DNA from: Pelodera strongyloides
Lineage: Eukaryota > Nematoda > Chromadorea > Rhabditida > Rhabditidae
Length of the DNA stretch: 64,000 bases
Direction of reading: 5' to 3'
NCBI GenBank assembly: GCA_036852015.1
Contig: JAANDG010000176.1
Span: forward strand, 1 to 64,000
Part shown: positions 1 to 11,872 of the stretch, piece by piece
How the letters are laid out: each line of letters starts with the position of its first letter
Numbering within the stretch: the stretch's first letter is position 1
The notes under the pieces: generated by a model
Told to the model about the DNA's origin: nothing
Databases searched by the model: none
What the model saw: the letters and a program-made list of their open reading frames with translations, nothing else
Program-made: the position numbers and the translations under genes

Positions 1-332
1 GAATCAAGCTTGCTGACGAGCAGGCTTGTACGATCCGCTTCCTCCAGTGACGATCCTTCCGACTTCACAACGTCCTCGAAACGTGTGATCCACTTGTCGA
101 AAGTACATCCGGTCTCCTCATCATACTCAAATATGACGATACGACTAGCTAGTGCAGCCGCTACCGTCGCAGTATCCTGAGCCGGCACCGAAGCGATCCC
201 TCCTGATCCAGTTAGCCTCTCGAGCAACAACTGCTCCCGCCTCTCTGCGCGCTCCTCCATCTTCCTCGTGGTCTCCAGAAACAGCTCCATCATCTTCGCC
301 ATCACGGTCGCGGTGTCCTCCTGTTTCGCCAT
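1..332 (-). CDS. gag-like polyprotein N-terminus of LTR retrotransposon (partial)
   Basis: The ATG at 332-330 opens a frame that stays open to the window edge (about 110 codons). Residues 10-40 form a charged, heptad-like helix rich in Met, Glu and Arg. A block around residues 66-90 (FEYDEETGCTFDKW then RFEDV) has the aromatic/acidic spacing that precedes the gag core in nematode Ty3/gypsy elements. The leader between LTR and ATG is about 150 bp. Gag packages element RNA in the cytoplasm; here only its N-terminal part is present. No frameshift or stop is seen. The gag assignment is by family resemblance and element context. Confidence 0.72.
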   Translation of the reverse strand, partial: MAKQEDTATVMAKMMELFLETTRKMEERAERREQLLLERLTGSGGIASVPAQDTATVAAALASRIVIFEYDEETGCTFDKWITRFEDVVKSEGSSLEEADRTSLLVSKLD

Positions 333-459
333 CTTCTTGAGATCGAAAAGCTCCAAAAACCGAACTACTGACTTTCGAAAATGCGCAAAATCCGAGCGCA
401 ATAAATTGCTAGCTCAAGGATATTTTCGAAAATCAGAGTCGATCCAGGAGTTTCGAAAG

Positions 460-477
460 CCCGGGTCCTGAACGCCA
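460..477 (-). other. tRNA primer-binding site of the LTR element
   Basis: Three bases inside the LTR end, the minus strand reads TGGCGTTCAGGACCCGG. The initial TGG pairs with the universal CCA 3' end of a tRNA, which is the expected start and spacing for a retrotransposon primer-binding site. The tRNA species was not identified. Confidence 0.6.
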
Positions 478-480
478 ATT

Positions 481-689
481 TGTTGTAGCGGCACACCAGA
501 TGTAGATGAAGAGTTTATTCAGCGGGGGCTGTGACATCTTATCAGCAATATCATCGTCTTATATAGCTAGTCTCATATGCTAATAGTTACGTTATTGAGG
601 TAACACAGACAATAGTGATATGCTAAATGTCTATCGAAATCTATAGGAAGTGTGACCTAATATAATACGTTTTAGCTCACTTCCTAACA
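481..689 (-). repeat. 5' long terminal repeat (209 bp)
   Basis: Minus strand starts TGTTAGGAAGTGAGC and ends GCCGCTACAACA. Inside are a TATA-like TATATAAG (about 556-563) and an AATAAA close to the 3' end (about 512-517), the expected promoter and poly(A) signals. The target-site duplication cannot be checked because the other LTR is outside the window. Confidence 0.72.
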
Positions 690-892
690 TCTACACAGCT
701 ACCTCTCTCTCATCATATCATATATGAGGCGAGATGAAATCATAAAACAAATAAAAGCAAAGCAACAAATAAAAACATCACAACTTAGATGACTTAGCAC
801 AAAACGAGGTTCATAGAGAAACAAAGGAAAACAAGTAGAAATGTACAATATAGAAAACAGTACTTCAAAACAGAAACAAAACTAACACATAC

Positions 893-3800
893 CTTGACAC
901 CAATGGGAAAGTTCAGATATTCTTCAGTGTCCTGTAGAGGATCAAAGCTCGTCACACTAAAATACGCCGTTTGTGAAAGTTTGAAAATGCATGTAAATTT
1001 TTAGAAAAACACAGTCCTTCTACCATGCTGGCGTAGTATCTTCGGAACGATATCCCAATATACTAATTGCTTTCTCGGCAAATCATTCGGTGTAATTGTC
1101 CAAATTTGCTCTAGGTCTATGCATGAAAATTCACCAAACCCCAAAACAATTAAATGTTTCAACCTTCGCACTAATAGGCGGTTCCGGACACTTCACAATA
1201 AAAAAAAACATGGACACCATTAAAATAAAAAATATACAAAACTCACAGTCCCTGTACATCTCGTCGCATTTCCAGAGCTCCGGAAAATCTTCGCCAGCGA
1301 TTCGCCGCATTGTGATCCTAAAGGAGATATATTATTTCTTACATTATGCTATTCTTTTTGTTATTACATTCTTATATTACATTATGTTAACCTAAGCGCA
1401 GATGCCAAGAGCATCTTTCAAACAAGCTCTTGCAGTAAAACGCACATGTTCCACTATTCCACAGAACAATAGCGGCATATATGTAACTCATATCGATAGT
1501 TTAAAAAAACGTCTGCATATAACCAAACTACACTGGTAACACCCTATTTTATAAAAAAAAAAGATTAACAAACTAATGTTCACCTGAAATTCCTTGCTCA
1601 GGATATTGCAAACAACTGTCTTCAGGTGTGGTCGCTGACATAAAACTGTCCAAATGAGCTCATTCAAGTTTTCCTGTTTCCAGACCTAAACTACTCACAC
1701 TAATTATCAAACAATAACAGATTTTGCTTCAAAATAAAAAAGGGCGGAAAATGCGTAAAGCGAAATACCGGCCGGTTTTTGTTACGTACCGTGGACAACT
1801 GAATTTTTCTGTATTTATGCTACTATGCTCGAATTTAGCTCGATTTTTTATTCTAATCTAAGTCCATTTGCATATGCTGCATAAGAATGTTGGTGTACGC
1901 GATGCGTTTCAAAAACCGGCCAGTATTTCGCTTTAGCAAAAAGTAAATAAAAAAATGTTAACTTGTTCAACATCCTATATTTGGTTTGCTTCAAATAAAA
2001 TGGGCGGAAAACGCTTAAATTACACGACAGCTTTTGAGAACGCTAACTTAGTTTGGGTTTTATCGTCTTACGTCTTACGCTCAAATTTAGGTCAAGCAAT
2101 GCCAAGGATTAAGAAGAAGTTAAGAAGTAATGATATGCAGCAAGTTACCACATTTCACATTTTCACAAAACATTGCGAAATAACATTTCGAAAACCCACC
2201 TTTTCAATGTAATATTTCCTTGCAAACTTCTTCACCGCAGCCACAGCCCAGCCAGTATGGATCAATGTGTCCGGATCAGCTGCTTCTGCAAATGTTTCAA
2301 TTTGTTGTAATAGAAATAACTAATAATATAACAATTTTCCAGAAATATATAATTTTACATAAATATGACAATTAATATAGTTATAACATTTAGATTTCAA
2401 TTAAAGAAACCTGTTCACGACATTGCGGTAGCATACGACATAAGCAACATGAATGAATACACTAAAATTTGTGTTCGAGTAAGAAATGATACCATAACGA
2501 AGGTATTTAGGTATTTTAATGAAGGTGTATTTTGGTATTATTATTTTAAGGTAATGAAGGTATTTTGTAGGAATGCCCAATCCAATGTTGTTAACTTCGT
2601 TGTGATTTTTGAGGTAATGTACTTGCTGATTATACCTCATCATATTGATGTACACATTTATGTGTTACTAAATATTTATAAAAATAAAAATAAATTAACC
2701 TCCTCGCATATCCCTCATCAGTTGCTTCGTATTTGAAGAGAACTTATCAAATGTCCATGGAGCCGTTGTACCAATTTCACAAGGGACGTTGGCCGGTTTC
2801 AGAGTACTGTAAAATTGCATAAATGCACATATTCATCCAAAATGGCACAAATATACATATACAACCTAAAAGAGACTAATGTACAAAAACCATAATAATA
2901 ATAATGGTAAACATTCATTGAGAGCAAGTTCCGAATAGAAAACAAAGCGAAAAAAGCAAGCAGCTTAGCAGCTTTATAATCCGCATATATAGTACCACAC
3001 AGCACACATGCATTTCCTGTCAAACTGTCCATTAATCAATAGCAAAGACGTTTGATAACTCACGTATATTTCTTTTTATCGCGGGTGGCTTCTTCGGCTT
3101 GAATCAGTACATCCCTGCACTGTTGTCGGAATTCCTTCGATCGGTGCGCGACTAATGCCTCAACTGTGGTGGCCCTCAGAGGACCAGTGTACAGTGCCTG
3201 AAAAAGAAGAAGATTCTAATCATAATCATGGTAGGAAAGATTTCAGCTTAAAGCGAAATACCGGCCGGTTTTTGAAACACATCGAGTACACCAGTATACT
3301 CATGCAGCCTATGCAAATGAACATAAATTAGAGTAAAGAATCGAGCAAAATTCGAGAAAATTAGCATAAATACGTAAGAATTCAGTTGTCCACGATGCGT
3401 TTCCAAAACTGGCCGGAATTTCGCTTTAAGGCGTGGACACACTAGATGAGAGTGGTAGCACACACCATGACTTCTGAAGTTTATGTGGTGTGCTTTCCGT
3501 GGTGTGCGTACTCTCATGTTCTTATTGCTCGACGGTACGAGCATGTGATGGAAATATCTGCAAACAAATGGCGCCCGACAAGACAGCAGTAGAAAAAACT
3601 CGCCTGTAATATAACAGATGCATCATCCATAAATCTGCTGAACTGAGGATCGTGCATGAAGAACGCAAGCGCAGAAAAGCTGAAATAACTAGTATTACGT
3701 AAAAAAAATTTCAACGTAAGTTTCATCTATTATTTTTCTTTGGTACGTATGTGATTCGTCTGATACCAAAGAAAAATAATAAATGAAAAAGTAAAACACT

Positions 3801-5729
3801 ACAGGCAGCCCAAATCCATTTCACTAGTAAAAGTCCACAACAGCACAGAAAAAGACCACACGTGATCTTCTACTCATATACCCATAGGGTTTGAATAGCA
3901 TATTTGCTCCCAAACAAAGTCAAAGGAGAATTCTCCCGAGATCATGGAATATAGGCAGCATAATGTGAAAAAAATCCCAGCTTCAAATAACAAACGAATA
4001 CCTGGCATCGCCCTTTCGGAACGCTTCCGTCAAAATCGGTCCAAATACATTCAAATTCTGTTTCATGTGGAGCACGAACGCGAGCGATTTCCAAATCTTC
4101 GTCTAAATGATAATTTTGGCAAAACTTTAATCACAACACGCGAGATATCTCGTATATCTATTCAAAAATCTAGGGGTTGTCAATCTATTCAAAAATCACT
4201 ACATTATGACCCACACACACACTTTAACACTAAACCAATCGAAATTGAGGCATCTTCACGTATTTTTCTGTGATTATCTGATACATCTCTAATGTCTAAA
4301 CATATATTTAAAACACACTCACAAAAAAATTGTACGCGTATAATTTTACCAGTTTACCAGCGTATTCAACCAACGAACAAATAATAATCTCAAGCGTTAC
4401 CTCGATGGGAAAATAAAGCGGCAATGCTAATCGCAGGAATTGCTCCGCGTGAGATAGTGGCATTTGGAGGGGAGCGGGCGAGAACGACCGCTTACTCTGC
4501 TAAAACAGGGATGATTGGAAAAAAGTAACGAAGTTGTAAAGAATGAAGAAAATGAAGAATAGAAGAAAATGAAGAAACTAAATGAAGTTGTAAAGAAACT
4601 CACTCTTCGGGCTCGTTTCTTTGTTGGTTGATTGGGTTGGTGATCGGTGATCGATTCGCAGGATGTCGTGCTCCCGGGCTTGTTATTCTGACGAGTGCTC
4701 ACACGGGGAAGGAGCACGTTTATGATTGTCTGAAAGGGTTAAAGTGGTATGACAAGTGGTTTGTGAAGCACATACTGTATTCAAAGATTATATTCAAATT
4801 GTATACATTTTGCGCCAGCACTCAAAGATAAGAAAATCAATATCGAATAAACATTTTATACCGCGGGCTTATACCACAGAATTTTCAACAAAAAGTTACA
4901 GTTTGAACACCAGTAATTTAACATTCCAGTTTTCAAAAGAATGATGGTGAAATCTACTATAATAGTATAAAACTACAACCAAATGAGACTTTTATTAATG
5001 CCATATGTATGTGTAGTCACGTTGAGTAATCGACTATCCTAGAAAACAAATTTAAAACGAAATTATTAAATCATACCTGAACAACTAGTTGGGTGAGCGG
5101 TATTGAACGACAAACATTGTTTAATTGGAAAACGTGTACCGAAGAGTGCGCGCGCAGAAACGAGGGCAGATATTCGAGCAGACGAACTAACAAGGTGGGA
5201 AGCTGAAATAGAACAAAAACATCTTAATACGTTATGCACAGGGCATATACATAATATTAAATGGTGGTCCTTGACATGGAGTAATTTAGCCCAGAACGTA
5301 AGCACGGTAAATCACTCTCAAATGCAAATATTATTCAAAAAGCCAACAATAAGTTATATGCAATTTGCATAAGTCTAAATTTCGACACTAATTGTACCAA
5401 CACTTGTTTATCACATAATGAGCGATAGTTACTGAGAAAATGTCATTATACAAACTCACCTCGTCACTAGATACCTCTGAGAAAATCGTTTGCGACAACT
5501 GTTCAAAATTAAACCGAAGCGCATTGTTGTGCTGTGGATTCTTTCCTCCTGGGAACACCTAAACTTCACTGTCACAAAACTCCACAATATAGGAAGCGAA
5601 TAAACATAAAATAAAGTGCAATGCATAAATGAAAATGAAGAGAAGAATGAGCAAACAAACCCTGAATTCTGCACACATTTGTTGAAGCAGAGACTTTAAG
5701 TCCGCATTCTTGGTCTCTTGATCTTCCAT
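893..5729 (-). CDS. unidentified conserved-looking helical protein, 13 exons, 3' partial
   Basis: Exons in transcript order: 5661-5729, 5460-5558, 5077-5202, 4604-4729, 4401-4496, 4002-4102, 3604-3679, 3064-3197, 2700-2806, 2200-2285, 1584-1673, 1247-1317, 893-956. Every junction keeps phase, giving 415 codons from MEDQETKNADLK to EEYLNFPIGVK with no stop. Acceptors are cleanly nematode-like; the intron after 3604 has a GC donor (CAG|gcgagt). The protein looks all-helical with repeated Leu-rich segments (for example LLVRLLEYLPSFLRAH), as in HEAT-type scaffolds. A basic, Ser/Thr-rich patch near residues 130-170 ends TKKRARR, a possible nuclear localisation signal. No family was recognised. Introns 7 and 10 hold MITE copies. 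Further 3' exons should lie left of the window, beyond the LTR element. Gene existence is well supported; function is unknown. Confidence 0.82.
1756..1935 (+). mobile_element. MITE family A copy
   Basis: About 180 bp with terminal inverted repeats of the form AAAGCGAAATACCGGCCGG, an internal core rich in GAATTTAGCTCGATTTTT, and the matching right end CCGGCCAGTATTTCGCTTTA. It lies in intron 10 of the unnamed gene. The ends are imperfect (GTAAAG and TTTAGC), so the flanking TTAA has decayed. Confidence 0.82.
3249..3429 (-). mobile_element. MITE family A copy, inverted
   Basis: The same family as 1756-1935 in opposite orientation, with both ends TTAAAGCG/CGCTTTAA. It lies in intron 7 of the unnamed gene. 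Confidence 0.85.
3721..3787. repeat. near-perfect hairpin in intron 6 of the unnamed gene
   Basis: TTTCATCTATTATTTTTC... is followed by an 18-nt spacer and then its reverse complement, with one mismatch over about 25 bp per arm. It could form a stem in the pre-mRNA. No relation to a MITE family was seen. Confidence 0.8.
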
Positions 5730-7084
5730 GTGTCAATACACTGTATTACCTTACGTAACTGAAAAACATAAGAGTATACATACAAATGTGTTTGCGACTG
5801 ATACGTGATCAAGCGATGAACCATAAACTTGCATTCAACTTCACCACACAGTCCAAATAACATGAAGGGCATTGAAAGGCACGCATATGTATTAGTTCTT
5901 TACAGATCGGTTGAATAATAAAAACGTTTCAGTAATAAATAACAACAAATCATATCAATCAAGATTTTTGATGAAATTAAAAAAAAAAAAAAATACACTA
6001 GGCGTCTGCTATCTCTGTCATTCTGATTTTATACAGTTACGGTATGGTAGGTCCCATATAAATTCTTGCACCAACGACGACCATGCTCATTCGTCGATAA
6101 TGCATATCTGATTGTGCGCTTTGAATAAAAATTTTTTTTACTTATGTATGTGTCACACTTTATGTTTGCTGATTCAGATTGTCTTATAATTTTTCGGCCT
6201 AAAAAATAGTGGTCTCGGGAGCACTCTTTACGTCCGTCCAGTCAATTTCCGGTCGACTTCGCGAAGCAGTAGATTAAAAGCGCGAAACCTGAATGTATAA
6301 ACAAACGTCAAATAAGTAAATAAGCCACTATCATTTGAGGATACTGTAACCTGGCCACAATACAATTGGTGCAATAGGAGCGCCTGATTTTGATGCACTG
6401 GCAGCCACAGTTATGTGGGGGTGTCAACATCTCACGAATGAATTTATTTTGTTTGCAAAACATTAGTTTTCATGAAGTGAGGAACGAGCGAAATGAAAAA
6501 CACAATTGAGAACAAATGCTAATGGAGTTTTCAGGCCGACGAAAGCGATACAGAAACTGACAAGGACGAGATTCCAGCAAAATCGTTAATGATACTTTTA
6601 GCTCCTTATATGCGAATACAGGGAAATTTACCCTGACAAAACTGACAAGAATTAAAAAGCTTACGATTTTTAGTGACCCGAACACATCTCCATGCAATGA
6701 ATCTTTGTGCGCGCGCAGCGCCAACATATGTAGGGTTTTAGTAAATTGGTTCTAGTTATTTACAGGAGAACAATAAAATATTCTAGAATGCGCTCATCTT
6801 GGACGGCTGTTCTTTAGATAAAAGTGCGGACGTGGCGCATATACAATTCCAGCACGAACGCTACTTGGCACACTTTTGGCAAGATTGCCGCACCAAAAGT
6901 TTCTTATCGAATTGTGTGCGAAACTAGAACGGTGGCTGAAAGAAGCACGCAATAATCTTTGTTGAGGATAGTGAATGAGAATCTTTCAACAGAAAAGATA
7001 ATGCGAAAATTTCTTGCGATAAAGACTATCATTGAAGCTTGGAAATCTTGAAAGAATCCATACAATCGTGACAAATTTGAAACC
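5730..7084. other. intergenic, upstream of the unnamed gene
   Basis: This holds the presumed promoter of the minus-strand gene starting at 5729. An AATACAG just upstream of the ATG could be a trans-splice acceptor. No exon-like block with splice signals on both sides was found on either strand, and the region is mostly AT-rich unique-looking sequence. Confidence 0.5.
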
Positions 7085-7260
7085 ACCACCCGGCGAGTGA
7101 ATCATGGGCGATCCCTCCTGGTCCTAGCCCGAAGAAGTCGAGCAATTTGTCAGCTGGAACTCGTCGCCTACTGCTCAGGACCTCTGCGGAACATGTCATA
7201 AGCAAATCTTGTATTTGAAGTCCCTTGAATAAAGGTGCATGCTCTTGAAGCGTAAAAGAA
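7085..7260 (+). repeat. dispersed repeat family H, copy 1
   Basis: It contains ATCATGGGCGATCCCTCCTGG, CTCGTCGCCTACTGCTCAGG and TGAATAAAGGTGCATGCTC in order. The same order recurs on the minus strand near 47738-47930, and part of it near 42549-42660. A conserved order ending near AATAAA suggests a retroposed or SINE-like sequence; no ORF is shared. Confidence 0.65.
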
Positions 7261-7318
7261 ATTTTTACAATGCTTAAGAAATTTTTACAATTTTTACATT
7301 TTTACAATTTTTACAAGA
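7257..7318. repeat. short tandem repeat based on ATTTTTACA
   Basis: The unit AATTTTTACA appears about five times with small gaps, next to the dispersed repeat copy. Confidence 0.7.
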
Positions 7319-7509
7319 ACTAGAAACGCTGTGGTCCACCGTACCGTCGCCTGATTCCATCCACTCACTTACCACCTATTATGTAGAAACAGTAGCATAT
7401 TATTCTGGAACGCATTCTCTATGTTCATAGGTTTGGTTTGTCTGATATCTGATGAGAGACAGAGCGCTGAAAATGTTTTTCTTTTTAATAAAGCATATTA
7501 CCATATTAT

Positions 7510-7566
7510 CTCATACTCCATTCTATCTCTCTCTTTCTTCCCTCTCTCTCTCTCTGTCCCTCTCTC

Positions 7567-7625
<59 letters not shown>
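7510..7625. repeat. (CT)n microsatellite
   Basis: A mostly uninterrupted CT tract after a CT-rich lead-in. It creates long Ser/Leu (plus) and Arg/Glu (minus) reading frames that are artefacts. Confidence 0.95.
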
Positions 7626-7626
<1 letters not shown>

Positions 7627-8017
7627 ACCCTCTTTTTGGGGTGTTCCGTCCCACCGGTTAGTTTCCCGAAGTGGCCTCCCGGGCGGATGTCCCTGTAATA
7701 GAGTTGATGATGAGAGGGATCCCTTAGGTTGATTGGATGATTGCCTTTCACCACCCCTTCCCCCTCCTTTCCCCTTTCTATCTATTCTACCTTATTAAAC
7801 CGATCCTCAGAGTACATCCAATACCACCCCAACTTTTCTGAACAATACTAGTCTATATGTATTGTTAGGTGTAAACGCTTGGGATTTGAACCAAGGACAG
7901 GGCTAAACTCGCTTTTCAGCGAAAAATAGGTTCCGCAGTTGTTATTTTACTTGTCGTACGTACGTATTGATAGCCTCTATTTGATTGAAAATGAACTGTA
8001 GCACCCATCATAATGAC

Positions 8018-8200
8018 TTAAAAGGTCAGGCTCACGAGAAAAAAGTTTTCCTCAATTTACTACTGTACCTGGCCGAACAGTTTGCCTGGAAATAACTCTG
8101 CGAGTTCTAGGTTAAAGTAATGCGGTTTTCACAGTAATATTTCTGAAATTATGCAAGTAGCTGGGGAAAACTTTTTTTGTCGTGGGTCTACCCCCTTATG
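8018..8200. mobile_element. hairpin element related to family D
   Basis: It starts TTAAAAGGTCAGGCTCACGA and ends with an inverted match (TCGTGGGTCTACCCC), the arms enclosing AAAAAGTTTTCC and its complement. The GGTCAGGC...CACC-type end resembles elements at 16757-17156 and 39145-39595. Confidence 0.55.
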
Positions 8201-8758
8201 TCATATCATAATCATACGTCTCAATTCTTAGCTCTTAGAGGTAGACATGCAAGCTCACATATGTTCATGTGAGCTTCACAGCTTCACAGGGTACTAGTAC
8301 TATAGTCATATTGCCAGTCACATACGAATTGATCACTAAAGCGCAGGGTCCTAACGCCACAACATCCCTTTAAATTCCAGCCACACATTCAAAAATTGAT
8401 CCACTACGTATGTATATTTTTCAACTAATTCGGCTCTACCTGACGGCATTAAATTAATCCGGGCGGCCGGCGCTAATCTTATTTACTACAGTGATTGCAT
8501 AATTTCACGGCTTCATTTGTGCTGCCCTGGCAACCCACAGCGAGTGAGCATATATCCACCGTCATTTCTATAATCACACACACCATTTGTTCACCTAACT
8601 TCTTTTCTTGTCGATAAAAAGTAGCGTATGTTTTAAATCATACCTGATGAGTTATGATAGTCTTGAATTTCTAATTCTTATCAACTTATGTGCATTAGCC
8701 TCTACCGTTACAGTATGAATCTCATTACTGCGAGCGAAACTTTCTCTGTTCACGTTAG

Positions 8759-8980
8759 GCGAATCGCCAGCGAAAATATTTTCACTGACGAACCTGCCGT
8801 CGAAAATATTTTTACTGACTAATCCGCCGTCGAAAATATTTGCACTGACTAATCCGCCTAGCGAAGGTAATTTAATGACGAAACGCCTGGCGAAAATAAT
8901 CATCAGTGGCGAAACGCCTAGCGAAAGTAATTTCCACTGGCGAAACGCCTGGCGAAGATAAATTCAACCGGCGAATCGCC
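8759..8980 (+). repeat. 31-bp tandem repeat, about 7 units
   Basis: Units are built on GCGAAACGCCTGGCGAAAAT followed by an AT spacer ending CACTG. The left units are diverged (GCCGTCGAAAATATTT) and the right ones nearer consensus. The related inverted sequence at 9183-9316 suggests both are subterminal arms of one element. Confidence 0.85.
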
Positions 8981-9182
8981 AGTTTATGCAGTTTGTTGAT
9001 ATTTGTTTACACGCCGGTGTGATTGTTTTTGCTTGGCATATAATGTTACTTGATATCCCGTACTAAAATAAAATGATGTACTATGTGTTAGTCTTCTGCG
9101 GTATAATTTGGGTGGTGAATTATCCTGTAAGAATGTCGTCTGCATACACTGCGGGAGCATGGTACACTATTCGTAGCAAAAC

Positions 9183-9316
9183 TAGCGAAGCGCCTGGCGA
9201 AACGCTGGTTTTTTAGTCAAAAACAACGAAACGCCAGGCGAAAATTTTTTCAATTGGCGTTTCGCTGTGCGGGTGGACAGGCGTTTCGCCATTACCTTCG
9301 CCTGGCGTTTCGCCAA
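9183..9316. repeat. inverted counterpart of the GCGAAACGCC repeat
   Basis: It contains GCGAAACGC motifs and then GGCGTTTCGC motifs in reverse orientation, ending CCTGGCGTTTCGCC. Together with 8759-8980 it frames about 200 bp of unrelated sequence, as in DNA transposons with repetitive subterminal arms. No transposase is present between them. Confidence 0.7.
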
Positions 9317-9457
9317 AAGGGAACGCAGTTACACATAACGGCTGACTTGGCCACTTGACCAGTCCTCCCTGACAATAAGTTTCCATACATACCTTTTTGT
9401 ACTCAACGGTTCTTATTGTTTTGGTTATTATTCAAAAAAACTGTTCTGGACTCTTTT

Positions 9458-9626
9458 TAAAAAGGTTTTTGAAACGCCTCTCTTACAACTGAATTCTCAC
9501 TTATTTATGCTAATTTGCTCGAATTTAGCTCGTCTTTTTATTCCAATTTATGGTCATTTGCATATACTGCATAAGAATGCTGGTGTGCTCGAATCGTTTC
9601 AAAAACCAGCCGGTATTTCGCTTTAA
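9458..9626 (+). mobile_element. MITE family A copy, left end decayed
   Basis: The right end CAGCCGGTATTTCGCTTTAA is intact; the left end is degraded to AAGGTTTTTGAAACGCCTC. The internal core matches the family. Confidence 0.8.
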
Positions 9627-10488
9627 CATGATCCTTTGTTTTCATCAATGAGCCGGCGAAGTGCAAGCTACCTACCATCAACATCGCGTATTGTTTGTTG
9701 GAAGTTGTCCATTTACCTTTTCACGTTACTTCCGTTACGTTTCGTCTTGATTAACTCAAAGTAATTTATCCAAACAGGTGAAAACTGGGGAGCGCGAGCA
9801 TTATGACTCATTTCCTACCCTTTACGTTGATCTCATATAACCCGTCAAGCTCGTACTAACCGATTTTTGAATATGTGAAATAGTAAATGATCGGAATTCC
9901 CATGCAAACAAGTACAGTACAAAGCCTTTGTCTTTGTCCGTAACGATAGAATGGCCGCTGATCAACACATTATATGTACATCTTCTATGTAGCAAAATAT
10001 GATTATGATGTCTCATTTACCTAGTAAAACAGGTGTTCTTATCGTCATACGAAAACCTATTGTAATCCTGCTCCACTGGTTTAGTGATGCTGTAAAAGCT
10101 GATTCAGAATGATCGCAGTTCTAAAAGAGAAAAAATAAAACACTGACCAAAAAACACGGGTGTGCGCGAGTGTAAGAAATTGCGAAAATTGGTGCAGTTC
10201 GGGTGCGTGCCCACTTCTTCGCCAGGACTTCGCGAAAGGGTTCTCAATGCGCTCGCGCGTACCTATCGAGAGAGAATGGGCGAGGTGCGCAGGGAGATGT
10301 GGGCGAGCCCGAGTTTCGCCTTGAGATAAATATTCATATGACGTTCCTCGAACACTGTTATAAACTTTGTCAGCTAGGGATAAATAAAGTACTCCAGTTC
10401 AATTATTATACTAGTCGAAAATACATATCACCGCCAAAAAACGTATTAGTAACCATGTGAAATATTCTTATTAGATCAAACAGCGAAC

Positions 10489-10665
10489 TAGCGAACTACC
10501 GGCCGCTTTTTGAAAAGCATCGTGGACAACTCTACTCTTACATATTTACGTTAATTTGCTCGTATTTAGCGCGATTTTTATTCTAATTTATGTTCATTTG
10601 CATACACTTCCTAAGAATCCTGGTCTACTCGATGTGTTTCAAAAACCGGCCACTATTTCGCTTTA
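10489..10665 (+). mobile_element. MITE family A copy
   Basis: The left end AGCGAACTACCGGCCGCTTT is diverged and the right end CCGGCCACTATTTCGCTTTA is intact. Confidence 0.82.
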
Positions 10666-11018
10666 GGTCAAAACAACAACAAAGATTCACTTTTTTCATC
10701 ATAACAAAAAGAGTCGAGGATTAGTGAAAGAGACACATCTGACAACGAATTGTCAGTTAATCAGCATGATTCGAAGTGACAAACAGTGTTAATTCGTGAG
10801 TGACTGAAACAAAATACACGGGTAGCATTCGCCGAATTAATTGCTTCAGCAATTATTCGGTTATTCGGTTACATCTATCGATCTCTGCTCCTAAATATAC
10901 TGATTAGCACTTGGAACGGTATGTAATTTACTTACATTATTAATACACATCACACATGAAACTGTAGACTGTAGATATGGAAGATGTGAATGTTTCATGA
11001 TTCTGTTATAAGAATATT

Positions 11019-11299
11019 GGGTTTCAATGTATGGCAAAAACCGTGCGTTTTGCTTCCAAGTATCAAATGTGCATCTCGTGTACGATTTTGCATACACCTT
11101 TGAAAGTTCGCCACATGATAGAAAATGCACCATGCTACAGCAAAAGACGAGGCGAAAATGCACAGTGTATATGCACGCTCGAAAAAAATAGTCCCGATTT
11201 TTTGGCGGTCTGTAGATATTGTTGTGTAGTGCCAATCTACGGTAAATTTTCCCATACTTGGAAGCAAAATCCGGCAATTTTTGCCATACATTGAAACCC
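11019..11299. mobile_element. long inverted-repeat element, family F (long form)
   Basis: The ends GGGTTTCAATGTATGGCAAA and TTTGCCATACATTGAAACCC are perfect inverted complements, followed inward by GCTTCCAAGTAT and its counterpart ATACTTGGAAGC. A related long form lies at 63637-63895. Confidence 0.85.
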
Positions 11300-11689
11300 G
11301 ATGAATGCGCATATCACAATTATTAACATCGCTTTCCTGTAGACAATTTTAATTGGCAGTTCAATCATTTGTGAATCATTTTTCATTTCTTCTTATATTC
11401 CGATGAGAAGCAATTGAATACACGAAGAGGAATGTAGAAGGATGGTTTCCGTACTATTGTAAATGCGTCTTTATCCACTTTCTCTCTCTGACTCTCCCTC
11501 TTCTCTCTCTATCTCTCGCTCTCTCTCCCTTTCCCTCCCTCCGACCGCTCATACAAATTATTTTCGCGCTCCAAATATGAAAACAATAAACCACTATCCA
11601 CCGTTCAAACAAACACCGCTACTCAATTCGAACGATGTTTTCAAAAGTTTTAAAGGGAATGTCAACCCGGTTTTGCATGTTGGGCTCAA

Positions 11690-11872
11690 AAAAAAAACTG
11701 AAATCCCATAGTGAAGGCATTTTTTGGATGTTGTTTGAAATTGTTTTTTTTTAATCTAAAATATATATTTTGTAGGTAAGGAAAGTGAAAACAAAAATAA
11801 ACAAACTCTTTTAGAAAAAAAGAAAAAACATCCTCTAAAAATGCCTTCTCTATGGGATTTCAGTTTTTTTGA
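11690..11872. repeat. inverted repeat with AT-rich loop
   Basis: ACTGAAATCCCATAG...AAGGCATTTTT is repeated in reverse complement about 110 bp later. It is a possible MITE; only one copy was noticed. Confidence 0.7.

Larger units (their letters stand above)
1..689 (-). mobile_element. LTR retrotransposon, 5' portion (Ty3/gypsy-like)
   Basis: Read on the minus strand this is a 5' LTR, a short spacer, a primer-binding site, a leader and the start of a gag-like ORF, then the window edge. Both LTR termini follow the TG...CA rule (TGTTAGGAAG at one end, GCTACAACA at the other). It lies in the same orientation as the gene at 893-5729 and just downstream of that gene's last visible exon, so it sits in an intron or at the 3' end of that gene. 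The open gag frame suggests a fairly young copy. Polymerase, integrase and the 3' LTR are outside the window, so the superfamily call rests on gag style and LTR form only. Confidence 0.8.

Noticed and set aside
7421..7754. ORFs of long Ser/Leu or Arg/Glu runs, repeated at many CT/GA tracts (for example 21640-22135, 32549-33031, 34338-34781)
   Set aside because: They are translations of CT or GA microsatellites with no other coding signal.
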